Shown piece after piece: positions 52,350-63,446 of a DNA stretch of 64,000 nt (position 1 is its first letter; each line of letters opens with the position of its first letter). Under the pieces are notes generated by a model. It was not told where the DNA came from and did not search any database. It saw nothing but the letters and a program-made list of their open reading frames with translations. A program made the position numbers and the translations under genes. The stretch is from Actinomycetes bacterium (GTDB lineage Bacteria > Actinomycetota > Acidimicrobiia > Acidimicrobiales > RAAP-2), in assembly GCA_021846325.1 (NCBI GenBank), contig JAJZBX010000003.1:1-64000 (forward strand), read 5' to 3'.

Positions 52350-52628
52350 GTGACCACCACTCCGCTGGGGCTCGTCGACGAGGGCGCCGTGCGGATTCGC
52401 GCGGCGCGCACCCTGCCCCGCGTAGAGTCCGAAGCGCAGCCGCGACGAGCGCTCGCGAGCCTGTCGGGGGTAGACGCCGTCGGCGTCCAGGCCCGAGCGG
52501 CGAAGCTGGCGACGCGCTCGATCAAGCGCGTGCTGCGACCGCGAGCAGTGCCGGGGTCCACGACGGCCGCGCGACGGCTGCGCGCCTTCGTGGAGACCGC
52601 GACGGTGTGGCACACGGTGGGCCAGTGA
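52350..52628 (+). pseudogene. Probable deoC (deoxyribose-phosphate aldolase) remnant, 92-codon ORF
   Basis: The 92-aa frame is intact but too short for an aldolase. Residues about 31-52 (SLSGVDAVGVQARAAKLATR, then SIKR) match the N-terminal segment of actinobacterial DeoC (pattern GVDxVGxxARAAxLxTRSIK), after which the similarity stops abruptly. The tail (RLRAFVETATVWHTVGQ) is unrelated to DeoC and vaguely recalls C-termini of aldehyde dehydrogenases found next to deoC, so an internal deletion joining two genes is possible. The stop overlaps punA (TGATG), and the ORF keeps a promoter, so it may now serve as a leader peptide. Confidence 0.5.
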
Positions 52629-53449
52629 TGCCCTCGAACCCCTACGAACTGGCCACGCGCGCGGCCGACGAGCTGCGCACCCGCAGCGGCGTGAGCGCCT
52701 ACGACGTCGCCGTCGTGCTCGGTTCGGGTTGGCGCGAGGGCGCCGGCGCACTCGGTGCGCCGACCAGCGACGTGGCGACATCGGAACTGGCGGGTTTCGC
52801 GGAGCCGACGGTGGCCGGTCACAGCGGTCGCGTCCTGTCCCTCGAGGTCGGTGGCGCGCGCGTGGCGCTCGTGTCGGGCCGGGTGCACCTCTACGAGGGT
52901 CACAGCGCGCACGAGGTCGTCCACGCCGTGCGCACCGTGGTCGCGGCCGGGGCGCGCACCGTCGTACTCACCAACGCGTGCGGCGGCATCGACCCGACGA
53001 TTCCCCCGGGCTCGGTCGTCCTGATTCGCGACCACCTCAACCTGACCGGGACCTCGCCACTCGAGGGACCGTCGCCGCCCGAGCGCTACGGCTCGCGCTT
53101 CGTGGACCTGGGCGACCTCTACAGTGCCCGCCGGCGTCGCGCGGTGGCGGCGGTCGCGCCGGAGCTGACCGAGGGCGTCTACGCGGGCTTTCGCGGGCCC
53201 CACTACGAAACACCGGCGGAGATCGCGATGGCCCGGGCCATGGGGGCGACGCTCGTCGGGATGTCCACGGTCCTCGAGGCCATCGCCGCGCGCCACCTCG
53301 GCGCCGACGTGGTGGGCCTCGCCCTGGTCTCGAACTTCGCCGCGGGCGTGACCTCGGGGCCACTCAACCACCTCGAGGTGCTCGGCGTCGGTCAGGCCGC
53401 CGCCGGGTCGCTCGGCAACCTGCTCGCGCGGGTGGTGCCGGTGTTGTGA
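52628..53449 (+). CDS. punA: Purine-nucleoside phosphorylase (trimeric class)
   Basis: 273 aa. Motifs: VVLGSGWREGA (phosphate loop), GHSGRVLSLEVGG, SGRVHLYEGH, LTNACGGIDPTI, and GFRGPHYETPAEIAMARAMG, MSTVLEAIAARH. It phosphorolyses inosine/guanosine. ATG 52628 shares a base with the preceding stop. The mutase gene starts inside its stop codon (GTGA). Together they feed ribose-1-phosphate into central metabolism. Confidence 0.94.
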   Translation: MPSNPYELATRAADELRTRSGVSAYDVAVVLGSGWREGAGALGAPTSDVATSELAGFAEPTVAGHSGRVLSLEVGGARVALVSGRVHLYEGHSAHEVVHAVRTVVAAGARTVVLTNACGGIDPTIPPGSVVLIRDHLNLTGTSPLEGPSPPERYGSRFVDLGDLYSARRRRAVAAVAPELTEGVYAGFRGPHYETPAEIAMARAMGATLVGMSTVLEAIAARHLGADVVGLALVSNFAAGVTSGPLNHLEVLGVGQAAAGSLGNLLARVVPVL

Positions 53450-55110
53450 TCGACGACCTCGTCGATCGGGTGACGGCCTGGATCGCCGACGATCCCGACC
53501 AGAATGATCGCGAAACGCTCGAGCTGTTGCTTCGCGACGGGCTACGCGACGAGTTGGCGCGCCGATTCGCGGCGCCGCTCACCTTCGGCACGGCCGGCTT
53601 GCGCGGACCGGTGATGGCCGGACCGGCGGGGATGAACCGACTCACGGTGCGACGGGCCACCCAGGGCGTGGTCGCCTGGCTGGCGGCCGGCTCGGTCGAC
53701 GCCTCGCGCGGGGTGGTCGTCGGCCGTGACGCGCGACGCGGCTCTGAGGCCTTCAACGACGAGGTGGTGCGCGTCTTGCTCGGGGCGGGCATTGACGTCT
53801 ACGAGATGCCCGGTCCGCTGCCGACCCCACTGGTCGCCTACGCCGTCAAGGCGCTCGGCGCCGCGGCGGGGGTGATGATCACGGCCAGTCACAACCCGCG
53901 CGAGGACAACGGCTACAAGCTCTACGACGCTGCGGGCTCCCAGATCATCGCACCGGACGACGAAGTCGTGGAGCGCTACGGTGCGGCGGCGACGCGCCCG
54001 CATCTCGCCGAGCGCACCGATGTGCACTACCACCGCGTCGCGCCGTCGGTGCTCGAGGAGTACGCGCGTCACGCGACGACCCGATTCGCCGCGCCGGGCG
54101 AGAGTCGACTGGCGATCGTCTACACCCCGCTGCACGGGGTCGGCGGTGCGACGATGGCGTCGCTCTTTCGCGAGGCCGGCTACCGCGCGGTGACCCCGGT
54201 CGCCGAACAGTTCGAGCCCGACGGGCGCTTTCCGACGCTCGCCCTGCCCAATCCGGAAGAGCCCGGCGCACTGGACCGCGCGATCGCGCGCGCCGAGGAG
54301 GTCGGCGCCGACCTGGTGCTCGCCAACGACCCCGACGCCGACCGTCTGGGCGCGGCCGTGCGCGGCCGCGACGGGTGGCGCGTCCTGCGCGGCGACGAGA
54401 TCGGCTGGCTGCTCGCGTCGACGCTGCTGGCGGTGGCCGGGCCCAACGACGTGGTCGCGACGACCATTGTGTCCTCGAGCCTGCTCGAGGACATGGCCCG
54501 CGACGCCGGGGTCGACTGCGTGGTCACGCTGACCGGCTTCAAGTGGCTGGGCCGCGCCGCGGGCCAGCGGACCCTCGCCTTTGGCTACGAGGAGGCGCTC
54601 GGCTACGCGGTCGACCCGCGCGTGGCCGACAAGGACGGCCTGACCGCGGCGCTGGCGCTCGCCCAGCTGGCCGACGAGCTCGCGAGTCGGGGCGAAACCC
54701 TGCTCGACCGCCTCGACGCAATCGAGCGGCGCTACGGGGTCCACGCGGTCGACCAGCTGTCCATCCGCGTCGACGGGCCCGACGGCCGCGCGCGCATCGC
54801 CGAGTCGCTCGCGCGCCTGCGCGAGGACCCCCCGCGGCGTCTGGGTGGCCTAGCGGTGACCAAGGTCGTGGACCTGGCGTCGGGGTGGCGGGGACTGGCC
54901 TCGACCCCGGGCGTTGTCGTCCTCGCGCCACCCGCGCGCGTGGTCGTGCGCCCCTCGGGGACCGAGGCCAAACTCAAGGCGTACCTCGAGGTCGTCGGCT
55001 CGCCGAGAGACCCGCGACCACTGGAGGTCCAGCGTGAGGCCGCGCGAGGCGTGCTCGCGTCGATCCGCGACGAGCTCGAGTCGCGCCTCGCGGTGGCGAG
55101 GATCGACTGA
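53446..55110 (+). CDS. Phosphohexomutase-family protein (phosphopentomutase/phosphoglucomutase-type, PmmB)
   Basis: 554 aa, the size of the PGM2-like branch. The active-site phosphoserine loop is TASHNPREDNGYKLY, the metal loop NDPDADRLG, the sugar-binding loop GYEEALGYAVD and the phosphate-binding loop RPSGTEAKLK. N-terminal LTFGTAGLRGPV is diagnostic. Placement after punA suggests conversion of ribose-1-P to ribose-5-P; hexose activity is also possible. GTG 53446 overlaps punA by four bases. Confidence 0.92.
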   Translation: MIDDLVDRVTAWIADDPDQNDRETLELLLRDGLRDELARRFAAPLTFGTAGLRGPVMAGPAGMNRLTVRRATQGVVAWLAAGSVDASRGVVVGRDARRGSEAFNDEVVRVLLGAGIDVYEMPGPLPTPLVAYAVKALGAAAGVMITASHNPREDNGYKLYDAAGSQIIAPDDEVVERYGAAATRPHLAERTDVHYHRVAPSVLEEYARHATTRFAAPGESRLAIVYTPLHGVGGATMASLFREAGYRAVTPVAEQFEPDGRFPTLALPNPEEPGALDRAIARAEEVGADLVLANDPDADRLGAAVRGRDGWRVLRGDEIGWLLASTLLAVAGPNDVVATTIVSSSLLEDMARDAGVDCVVTLTGFKWLGRAAGQRTLAFGYEEALGYAVDPRVADKDGLTAALALAQLADELASRGETLLDRLDAIERRYGVHAVDQLSIRVDGPDGRARIAESLARLREDPPRRLGGLAVTKVVDLASGWRGLASTPGVVVLAPPARVVVRPSGTEAKLKAYLEVVGSPRDPRPLEVQREAARGVLASIRDELESRLAVARID

Positions 55111-55129
55111 GGACCATGTCGAACCGTCG

Positions 55130-57364
55130 TCACGTTACGGTCGAGAGGCTTGGCGGCGCTGGCTCGGGTGGCGCGTAGCGCGCCGAGGCGATGATCGCGC
55201 GCGCCGCTGCGGCCTCGACCGCCGGCGAGAAGAGAAATCCCTGACCGAGCTGACAGCCCATGGCCCCCAGACGCTCGCGTTGCGCGGGGGTCTCGACGCC
55301 CTCGGCGATCACGGTCAACGAGAGTCGCCGCCCGAGCGCGACCATGGCCTCGAGCAGCGCGAGGCTGGCGGGGGCGTGGTCGGCGGCACTAACGAAGGAT
55401 CGGTCGATCTTGATGACGTGCGGGCGCAGCTGAATGAGGTAGGACAGCGACGAGTAGCCGGTGCCGAAGTCGTCGAGCGCGAGGCGCACGCCGCGTCGCT
55501 CGAGGTGCGCGAGCACCCGTGACACCTGTTCGCCGTCGGCCAGGGCCGCTCGTTCGGTCACCTCGAGCACCAGGCGACGTCCGTCGAGCCCGCTCGACGC
55601 CAGCGCGTCGTCGAGCTTGGCTGGTAACTGGCGGTCGCGGAACTGCGTCGTCGAGAGATTGATCGAGACGTAGGGAAGTCTTCCGTGGGCCCCGGACCAG
55701 GTGGCGGCTTCGATCGTCGCCTCGCGCAGCGCGAACTCGCCGAGGGTGATGATGAGGTCGGTCTGCTCGGCGAGGGCGATGAAGACGTCGGGGGCGACGG
55801 GGCCCACGGTGGGGTGTCGCCAGCGCATGAGCGCCTCGAAGCCCTCGACCTCGCCGGTGGCCAGGTCGACCAGCGGCTGATAGACCATGGACAGTTGGTC
55901 GGTGCCGATCGCGGCGCGAAGATCGTGCAGCAGCTCGAAGCGCCGGGCCGCGCGGTCGTACATGTCGGGGGTGAAGTGAACGACGCGGCCCTTGCCCAAG
56001 CGCTTGGCCTCGTAGAGGGCGGTGTCGGCGTTGCGCAGCAGCTCGTCGTTGCTCAGGTCATCGACCGCCGCGGTGGCGACGCCGACGCTGACGCGCTGCT
56101 CGAAACTGGTCTCGGCGATGGCGAAGGGCTCGCGCACCACCGACCGGAGCCGCTCGGCGACCTCCTCGTAGGGCCCGGTGAGCCCCGTGGCGAGGTAGAG
56201 AAATTCGTCGCCCCCGAAACGACAGAGGGTGTCGCTCGCGCGGGTCACGGCGCGCAGGCGGCGAGCGAACTCGATCAGCAGTTGGTCGCCCACCAGGTGG
56301 CCGAAGGCGTCGTTGACCTCCTTGAAGTCGTCGAGGTCGAGCAGGAAGACCGCGATCGAGCGGCGCTCGCGCGCGAGGTTGGCTCGGGCGAGCGAGAGGC
56401 GATCGTTAAAGAGCGTTCGATTGGCGAGTCCGGTGAGCGGGTCGTACAGCGCGCGCTCGCGCAGCTCGTCGAGCAGCGCGCGTTCGTCGGTGGTGTCGCG
56501 CACCGACACGACGAACGTGTCGGGTCGAGACGTCTCGTCGACGAGGCACGCCGTGGAGACGTCGCCGAAGATCACCCGGCCGTCACGGTGCAAGTAGCGC
56601 GTCGAGTAACGCACGCGCGACGCGCTACCGGCGACCAGTCGACCGTGCTGGGCGTCGGCGTCGGCGAGGTCGTCGGGGTGGGTGAAGGTACTGGGCGCGA
56701 CGCCGATCAACGCCCGGGTCTCGGCGCCGATCATCTCGCAGAACGCCCAGTTGGCGTTGAGCAGACGCCCGTCGCCGTCGAGCAGGAACATGCCCGCCGT
56801 GTTGCTCTCGAAGGCGTCGCGAAAGAGCTGGTCGCGGCGCTCAATCTGTCGGTGCGCCTCGGCCTCGTTGAGTCGCGTGCGTCGTTCGATCGCGACCTGG
56901 TCGCGCTCGGCTCGCCGGAGTTGCTCGCGCTGGCGGCGTTCCACCTCGTACTGGTGACCAACCTGGATCGAGACGACGAACGCCGTGGCGAGGATGCCCC
57001 ACTCCCCCCACACGTCGACGACGCTGTGGCGCCAGAGCAGCTCGTCGGGAATGGTGAGCAGCGTGCCCGTCACGGTCGCCCCGAACGAGCCGGCGAGCCC
57101 GAAGACGTCGCCACCGTAGATGATCGGGATGAAGAGCAGCAGGTTGACGGTGAAGTCCGGCACCGGCAGGAAGTGGTGCAGGCGACTGACGTCGGTCGTG
57201 ACGTGGACGACGAAGATGGCCACGACCATAACCTGGACGTGCCAAAACCGACGGTCGCGCACTGGCGGGTGCGCGAGGTTGACCGCGAGGTCACGGCCAG
57301 CGTTGCGCAACGTCGGTTCACTCGGAGTCGTCGAACGTTCGCTGCCGTATTGCTCGCCGTGCAC
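55130..57364 (-). CDS. Membrane-anchored PAS-GGDEF-EAL c-di-GMP enzyme
   Basis: 744 aa. About four membrane helices (residues 41-136), a basic coiled linker, a PAS domain (about 181-296), GGDEF (motif RFGGDEF at 384-388) with the RxxD inhibitory site RASD at 375-378, and EAL (motif at 510-512) with NLS, EVTE, DDFGTGYSS, VIKID and AEGVET all intact. Both cyclase and phosphodiesterase activity look possible. GTG 57364 is chosen because AGAGGA lies 7 nt upstream; longer frames lack a ribosome site. Confidence 0.9.
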   Translation of the reverse strand: MHGEQYGSERSTTPSEPTLRNAGRDLAVNLAHPPVRDRRFWHVQVMVVAIFVVHVTTDVSRLHHFLPVPDFTVNLLLFIPIIYGGDVFGLAGSFGATVTGTLLTIPDELLWRHSVVDVWGEWGILATAFVVSIQVGHQYEVERRQREQLRRAERDQVAIERRTRLNEAEAHRQIERRDQLFRDAFESNTAGMFLLDGDGRLLNANWAFCEMIGAETRALIGVAPSTFTHPDDLADADAQHGRLVAGSASRVRYSTRYLHRDGRVIFGDVSTACLVDETSRPDTFVVSVRDTTDERALLDELRERALYDPLTGLANRTLFNDRLSLARANLARERRSIAVFLLDLDDFKEVNDAFGHLVGDQLLIEFARRLRAVTRASDTLCRFGGDEFLYLATGLTGPYEEVAERLRSVVREPFAIAETSFEQRVSVGVATAAVDDLSNDELLRNADTALYEAKRLGKGRVVHFTPDMYDRAARRFELLHDLRAAIGTDQLSMVYQPLVDLATGEVEGFEALMRWRHPTVGPVAPDVFIALAEQTDLIITLGEFALREATIEAATWSGAHGRLPYVSINLSTTQFRDRQLPAKLDDALASSGLDGRRLVLEVTERAALADGEQVSRVLAHLERRGVRLALDDFGTGYSSLSYLIQLRPHVIKIDRSFVSAADHAPASLALLEAMVALGRRLSLTVIAEGVETPAQRERLGAMGCQLGQGFLFSPAVEAAAARAIIASARYAPPEPAPPSLSTVT

Positions 57365-57568
57365 CGTCGAGTCCTCTTCTACTTCCCCCAGTCGTTTAGT
57401 GGAGATTACGGGCACCTCGATGACGACCGGGTGACCCGGGTAGGGGACAACGACCCAATGTCGGCCGGCCCCGAGTCCGTCGCACGACGGCCCGTGTTCG
57501 CTCGCCACGCCTGAAAAACGCTGTTGCGCGGCCCTCGGCGCCGCGACCCCCGTAGCGAGTCGGCCGGC

Positions 57569-57598
57569 GGACAACCCGACGGCGTCGGCGGGTTGTCC
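57569..57598 (-). terminator. Perfect 10-bp hairpin right after add
   Basis: Arms 57569-57578 and 57589-57598 (ggacaacccg / cgggttgtcc), 10-nt loop that itself can pair. It begins 2 nt after the add stop on the minus strand and separates it from the GGDEF-EAL gene. No U-tract. Confidence 0.75.
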
Positions 57599-57600
57599 GT

Positions 57601-58695
57601 CTAGTGCTCGCCGCGCAGCGCGGCGTAGCCGGGCTTGATGACCGAGTTGATTAGCGCGAGGCGCTGGTCGAAGGGGTAGAAGGTGCTCTTGGCGGCGTTG
57701 AGCGTGAGCCACTCCAGGTCGTCGAGATTCCACCCGAAGGCCTCGACGCACGCCGAGAACTCACTGGACAGCGTGATGCCGCTCATCAGCCGGTTGTCGG
57801 TGTTGAGCGTCACGCGAAATCGAAGCCGACGCAATAGGTCGATCGGGTGGGCGGCGAGCGAGGGGGCCGCGCCGGTGTGCACGTTCGAGGTCGGACAGAT
57901 CTCCAAGGGAATGCGACGGTCGCGCACGTAGTTCGCGAGTCGCCCGAGCCGATATTCGCCGTCGACGTTGCCGATGTCGTCGACGATGCGCACGCCGTGG
58001 CCGAGCCGCTCGGCGTTGCAGAACTGCACGGCCTCCCAGATGGAGGGCAGCCCGAAGGCCTCGCCGGCGTGAATGGTCATGTGAAAGTTCTCGCGCTGCA
58101 CGAGGTGAAACGCGCTGATGTGCTGGGTGGGGGGAAAACCGTCCTCGGGCCCCGCGATGTCGAAGCCGCACACGCCCTGGTCGCGGTGGGCGATCGCGAG
58201 TTCGGCGATCACCTCGCTCAGGGTCGCCTGGCGCATCGCCGAGAGAATCGCGCGCACCACGATGGTGCGTCCCTCGCGCCGCGCGTCGGCCGTGCCGCGC
58301 GCGAAGCCCGCCAGCACGGCCGTTACCACGTGCTCGAGGGCGAGCCCGCCCTTGGTGTGCAATTCGGGCGCGAAGCGAACCTCGGCGTAGACGACGCCAT
58401 CGCGCGCGAGGTCGAGCGCGCACTCGGCGGCCACCCGCTCGAGGTGCTCGCGCGTCTGCATCACCGCGGTGGTGTGGGCGAAACCCTCGAGATAGCGGAC
58501 CAGGTCGCTGCCGGGCGCGTCGGCGATGAACCACTGTCGAAGGACGTCGGGATCGCTTGAGGGCAGCCCGGTATAACCGATCTCACCGGCGATTTCGAGC
58601 GCCGTCTGGGGGCGCAGCCCGCCGTCGAGGTGGTCGTGCAGGAGGACCTTGGGGGCTCGGGCGATGCGCTCGAGCGTCAGCGGCGGGCCGGGCAT
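57601..58695 (-). CDS. add: Adenosine deaminase
   Basis: 364 aa. Zn ligands in [16 protein letters not shown] (His and catalytic Glu) and NTDNRLMSG; also [11 protein letters not shown] and [10 protein letters not shown]. It deaminates adenosine/deoxyadenosine to inosine, which PunA then cleaves, so it links functionally with the cluster 3 kb away. ATG 58695 is 6 nt after TAGCCT. Confidence 0.95.
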   Translation of the reverse strand: MPGPPLTLERIARAPKVLLHDHLDGGLRPQTALEIAGEIGYTGLPSSDPDVLRQWFIADAPGSDLVRYLEGFAHTTAVMQTREHLERVAAECALDLARDGVVYAEVRFAPELHTKGGLALEHVVTAVLAGFARGTADARREGRTIVVRAILSAMRQATLSEVIAELAIAHRDQGVCGFDIAGPEDGFPPTQHISAFHLVQRENFHMTIHAGEAFGLPSIWEAVQFCNAERLGHGVRIVDDIGNVDGEYRLGRLANYVRDRRIPLEICPTSNVHTGAAPSLAAHPIDLLRRLRFRVTLNTDNRLMSGITLSSEFSACVEAFGWNLDDLEWLTLNAAKSTFYPFDQRLALINSVIKPGYAALRGEH

Positions 58696-58701
58696 GGCGA
58701 A

Positions 58702-58707
58702 AGGCTA
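58702..58707 (-). promoter_or_regulatory. -10-like TAGCCT, 6 nt before ATG 58695
   Basis: Leaderless-type promoter of add. Confidence 0.45.
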
Positions 58708-58717
58708 CTCGGGTCAC

Positions 58718-58885
58718 TTATCCGATGCGCTCGAGCAGCGGCGGGCGCGGCGCGGGTGGGACGTCGTCGATACCGAACGCGCTCGCCGTGGCCGCGCGAC
58801 CGAGCTCGAGGTGCGCCGCGTCGTCGACGAGGTCGGCCAGTGCGCGAGGTACACCAGCCGGCGCCAGTGGGCGGCTTAACCTCGA
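58718..58885 (-). pseudogene. Possible 3' remnant of an unidentified gene
   Basis: A minus-strand frame open from a TGA at 58886-58888 to a TAA at 58718-58720 has no usable start codon but reads like the end of a protein: ALADLVDDAAHLELGRAAT, then GIDDVPPAPRPPLLERIG and stop. I do not recognise the family. It may be a decayed gene upstream of add, or chance in a GC-rich stretch. Confidence 0.25.
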
Positions 58886-59012
58886 TCACGTCGTTCGCGC
58901 TTGATTGCTCGGCCGACCACGTGCACGTGTCGGGCTACACCGTGCTCGATAACGAGACGCGATCGGTGGACAGCGGCGCTCGATCTCGCGCGCGTTGGCC
59001 GTGTCGGCAAAC
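58886..59012. other. Non-coding remainder of the 58696-59012 gap
   Basis: The 317-bp gap between add and the DHA2 exporter holds the add promoter, the possible gene remnant and then this stretch, in which I see no RNA gene, strong hairpin or convincing reading frame. Confidence 0.5.
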
Positions 59013-60428
59013 TCAGTGCGCGAGCGCGCGGTGGTGGGGGACGGCGAGGCTGGCCAGGAGCGCGGCCAGCGCGATCCCGGCGGAGAGGTGGAAGACCCAC
59101 TGGTAGCCGTTGACCAGGGCTAGCGGTGAGAGGGGATTGGTGAACGTCGCGCTGCGGTCGGCGGCGATGGTGCCGAGCGCGGCGAGCGCGACCGAGCCGC
59201 CGATCTGACGGCTGGTGTTCAAGACGCCCGACGCCAGTCCCGCGTCGGCGCGATCGACGCCGCTCGTGGCGGCGGTGGCGAGGGGCGTGAAGAGCAGGCC
59301 GATCGCGAAGGCGCACAGCACCGACGGCACGACGATCGCCGTTTCGTAGGACGAATGCACGCCAATCAGCGCGATCCAGAAGAAGCCGACGGCGGCGCTC
59401 GAGGTCCCCGTCACCAGCAGGTGGCGCACCCCGAACCGGCCGATCACCCGCGAGCTCAGCTGCGCGCCGGCGATGATCGCAATGGCCATGGGCAAGAACG
59501 CGAAGCCCGTCTTGACCGCGCCGTAGCCCAAGATGTACTGGTAGTAGAAGGTGAGGAAGTACCACATCGCAAAGAAGATGCCGCCAACGAGGAACATCAC
59601 GAGGTTGGCGGTGGTGACCGCGCGCGAGTGGAAGAGCCGCAGCGGCACGAGCGGGTGGGTGGCGACGCGCGACTCCCAGAGCAGAAACAGGCCGATACCG
59701 AGCACGCCGCCGACCATCCACGCCAGGGTCGCCGCGTTTGACCAGCCGGTCGTCGCGGTCGTCACCAGGCCGTAGATCGCGGCGGCCAGCGAAGCCGTGA
59801 CCAGCACGGCCCCGGTGATGTCGAGTTTGACGCGCGCGTCGCGATTGCGCAGCTCGCGCAGGTAGCGAATCGCGAGGACGGCGGCCAGGGCCGCGAAGGG
59901 GACATTGATGAAGAAGACCCAGCGCCACGAGAACCAGCCGGTGAGCACGCCGCCGAGCAGGCCGCCGACGGCCCCACCGGCGCCGGCGACGGCGCTCCAC
60001 GCGCCGATCGCCTTGGGGAGCCGGGCGCCGTGGAAGGTGGTGAGGATGATGGTCAGCGTCGCCGGCGAGAGTACGGCGCCGCCGAGTCCCTGCAGGGCAC
60101 GCACCGCGACGATCTGGGCATCCGAGGCGGCGAAGCCGGCGCCGACGCTGGCGATGGTGAAGATCGTCAATCCCGCGAGGTAGACGCGTCGACGACCGAA
60201 GATGTCGGCCGCCCGGCCCCCGAGCAGTAGGAAGCCGGCGAAGGTGATCACGTAGGCGTTGACGACCCACTGGGCGCTGGCGACCGTGAAGTGCAGGTCG
60301 CGTTGCATCGACGGCAGCGCCACGTTGACGATCGAGACGTCGAGCACCACCATGAACTGCGCGACGCACGCGATGGTGAGCACGATCCAGTCGGGGGCGT
60401 GACGGTGCTCGGTGGCGCGCTCGGGCAT
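59013..60428 (-). CDS. DHA2-family MFS drug/metabolite exporter (EmrB/QacA-like, 14 helices)
   Basis: 471 aa. The N-terminus WIVLTIACVAQFMVVLDVSI with VNVALPSMQRDL is the DHA2 motif D1; motif A is GGRAADIFGRRRVYLAG and motif C lies in GGAVGGLLGGVLTGWFSWRW. About 14 membrane segments are visible. A broad-specificity proton-coupled exporter. No regulator is adjacent. ATG 60428 is 6 nt after TACACT. Confidence 0.9.
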   Translation of the reverse strand: MPERATEHRHAPDWIVLTIACVAQFMVVLDVSIVNVALPSMQRDLHFTVASAQWVVNAYVITFAGFLLLGGRAADIFGRRRVYLAGLTIFTIASVGAGFAASDAQIVAVRALQGLGGAVLSPATLTIILTTFHGARLPKAIGAWSAVAGAGGAVGGLLGGVLTGWFSWRWVFFINVPFAALAAVLAIRYLRELRNRDARVKLDITGAVLVTASLAAAIYGLVTTATTGWSNAATLAWMVGGVLGIGLFLLWESRVATHPLVPLRLFHSRAVTTANLVMFLVGGIFFAMWYFLTFYYQYILGYGAVKTGFAFLPMAIAIIAGAQLSSRVIGRFGVRHLLVTGTSSAAVGFFWIALIGVHSSYETAIVVPSVLCAFAIGLLFTPLATAATSGVDRADAGLASGVLNTSRQIGGSVALAALGTIAADRSATFTNPLSPLALVNGYQWVFHLSAGIALAALLASLAVPHHRALAH

Positions 60429-60434
60429 GGCGCG

Positions 60435-60440
60435 AGTGTA
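60435..60440 (-). promoter_or_regulatory. -10-like TACACT, 6 nt before ATG 60428
   Basis: Leaderless-type promoter of the DHA2 exporter, divergent from ettA. Confidence 0.45.
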
Positions 60441-60491
60441 TCGGCCAGTCGAGTGACGTCGACCGGTGCGCTATCGGGCACACTGGAGGGC

Positions 60492-62183
<1,692 letters not shown>

Positions 62184-62192
62184 CGTGGCGCC

Positions 62193-63446
62193 GTGACCGA
62201 CGCGCACCGAGGGGCGACCACGCGCGAATCCTGCGCCGCGCTCGACGCGCTGGACGAGCTCGCGCCTCGACGCGCGGACTTCGCCCTCGCTGACGGGCTC
62301 ATCTACCTCGACGGCAACTCGCTCGGCCCCCTCACGCGCGCCGCGCGCGAGCGGGTTCGCGCGACCCTCGACGACGAGTGGGCGCGTGGCCTGGTCGCCA
62401 GTTGGAACACCGCGGGCTGGATGGGCGCGCCGACGCGGATCGGGGACCGCATTGCGCGACTGATCGGCGCGCAACCCGGCGAGGTGCTGGTGGCCGACAC
62501 CCTGACCATTCTGCTCGCCAAGCTCGTCCTGGGGGCGCTCGACCTGCGCCCCGATCGTCACGTCGTCGTGAGCGACGCCGCGAACTTCCACTCCGACCTG
62601 TACATGGTCGAGTCGATCGTGCGTCGGGCCGGTCGGCCCATCACGGTGCGCGTCATCGATCGCGACACCCTCGACGACGAGCTCGATGACGACGTCGCCC
62701 TGGTGATGCTGACCCACGTGGACTTTCGCACGGGCGAGATGCTCGATCTCGCCGGGGTCACCGAGCGAGTCCACGCGTGCGGGGCGCTGATGCTCTGGGA
62801 CTTCGCGCACTCGACGGGCGCCGTGCCCCTCGACGTGACCGCGGCGAAGGTCGACCTTGCGGCCGGCTGCGGGTACAAATACCTGAACGGCGGACCCGGC
62901 GCGCCCGCGTTCCTCTACGTGCGCTCGTCGTGGCAGGGCGTCATCGAGAATCCGCTGCGGGGCTGGCTCGGTCACGCGCGCCCCTTCGACTTCGAGCGCG
63001 ACTACGAGGCGGCCCCCGGCGTGCAGTCCTTCGTGACGTCGTCACCGTCGGTGCTCGCGCTCAGCGCCCTCGACGGCGCCCTCGACGCCTTCGAGGGCGT
63101 GACCATGGCGGCGATTCGCGCCAAGAGTCTGGCGCTGACCGACCTCTTCATCGAGCTCGTCGAGCAGCGGCTGGCCGGCCACTTCGAGGTCGTGACCCCG
63201 CGGATACACGCCCGACGCGGCTCGCAGGTCTCGTTGCGCCACCACGCCGCCTACGGGATCGTCCAGGCCCTGATCGAGCGGGGTGTGGTGGGCGACTTCC
63301 GAGCCCCCGACGTCTGCCGATTCGGCTTCACACCGCTGTACTTGCGCTACGTCGACGTCTACGACGCCGTTGACCGCCTGGTCGTGGTCGTCGAGCGAGG
63401 CGAGTACGCGGACCCGCGCTTCGCGACGCGTCGCGCGGTCACCTGA
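62193..63446 (+). CDS. kynU: Kynureninase
   Basis: 417 aa, fold type I PLP enzyme. Motifs: IYLDGNSLGPL, VVVSDAANFHSDLYM, LMLWDFAHSTGAVPLD and GCGYKYLNGGPGAPAFLYV with the PLP Lys in GYKY. It cleaves kynurenine or 3-hydroxykynurenine to (hydroxy)anthranilate and alanine. The other kynurenine genes (dioxygenase, formamidase) are not in the window. GTG 62193 follows TAACGT by 6 nt. The gene ends exactly at the convergent purU stop. Confidence 0.93.
   Translation: MTDAHRGATTRESCAALDALDELAPRRADFALADGLIYLDGNSLGPLTRAARERVRATLDDEWARGLVASWNTAGWMGAPTRIGDRIARLIGAQPGEVLVADTLTILLAKLVLGALDLRPDRHVVVSDAANFHSDLYMVESIVRRAGRPITVRVIDRDTLDDELDDDVALVMLTHVDFRTGEMLDLAGVTERVHACGALMLWDFAHSTGAVPLDVTAAKVDLAAGCGYKYLNGGPGAPAFLYVRSSWQGVIENPLRGWLGHARPFDFERDYEAAPGVQSFVTSSPSVLALSALDGALDAFEGVTMAAIRAKSLALTDLFIELVEQRLAGHFEVVTPRIHARRGSQVSLRHHAAYGIVQALIERGVVGDFRAPDVCRFGFTPLYLRYVDVYDAVDRLVVVVERGEYADPRFATRRAVT

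Noticed and set aside
52145..53371. 408-aa minus-strand frame opposite rmlC, the deoC remnant and punA
   Set aside because: It is the antisense shadow of well-identified genes, with no family signature.
57365..57751. N-terminal extension of the GGDEF-EAL protein
   Set aside because: The added residues are low-complexity and antisense to the add 3' end and its terminator; GTG 57364 has a Shine-Dalgarno.
58694..58879. Plus-strand small frame starting at ATG 58694 ([18 protein letters not shown]...)
   Set aside because: It begins inside the add start region, has no ribosome site or -10 box at the usual distance and no recognisable family; the minus-strand reading looks more protein-like.
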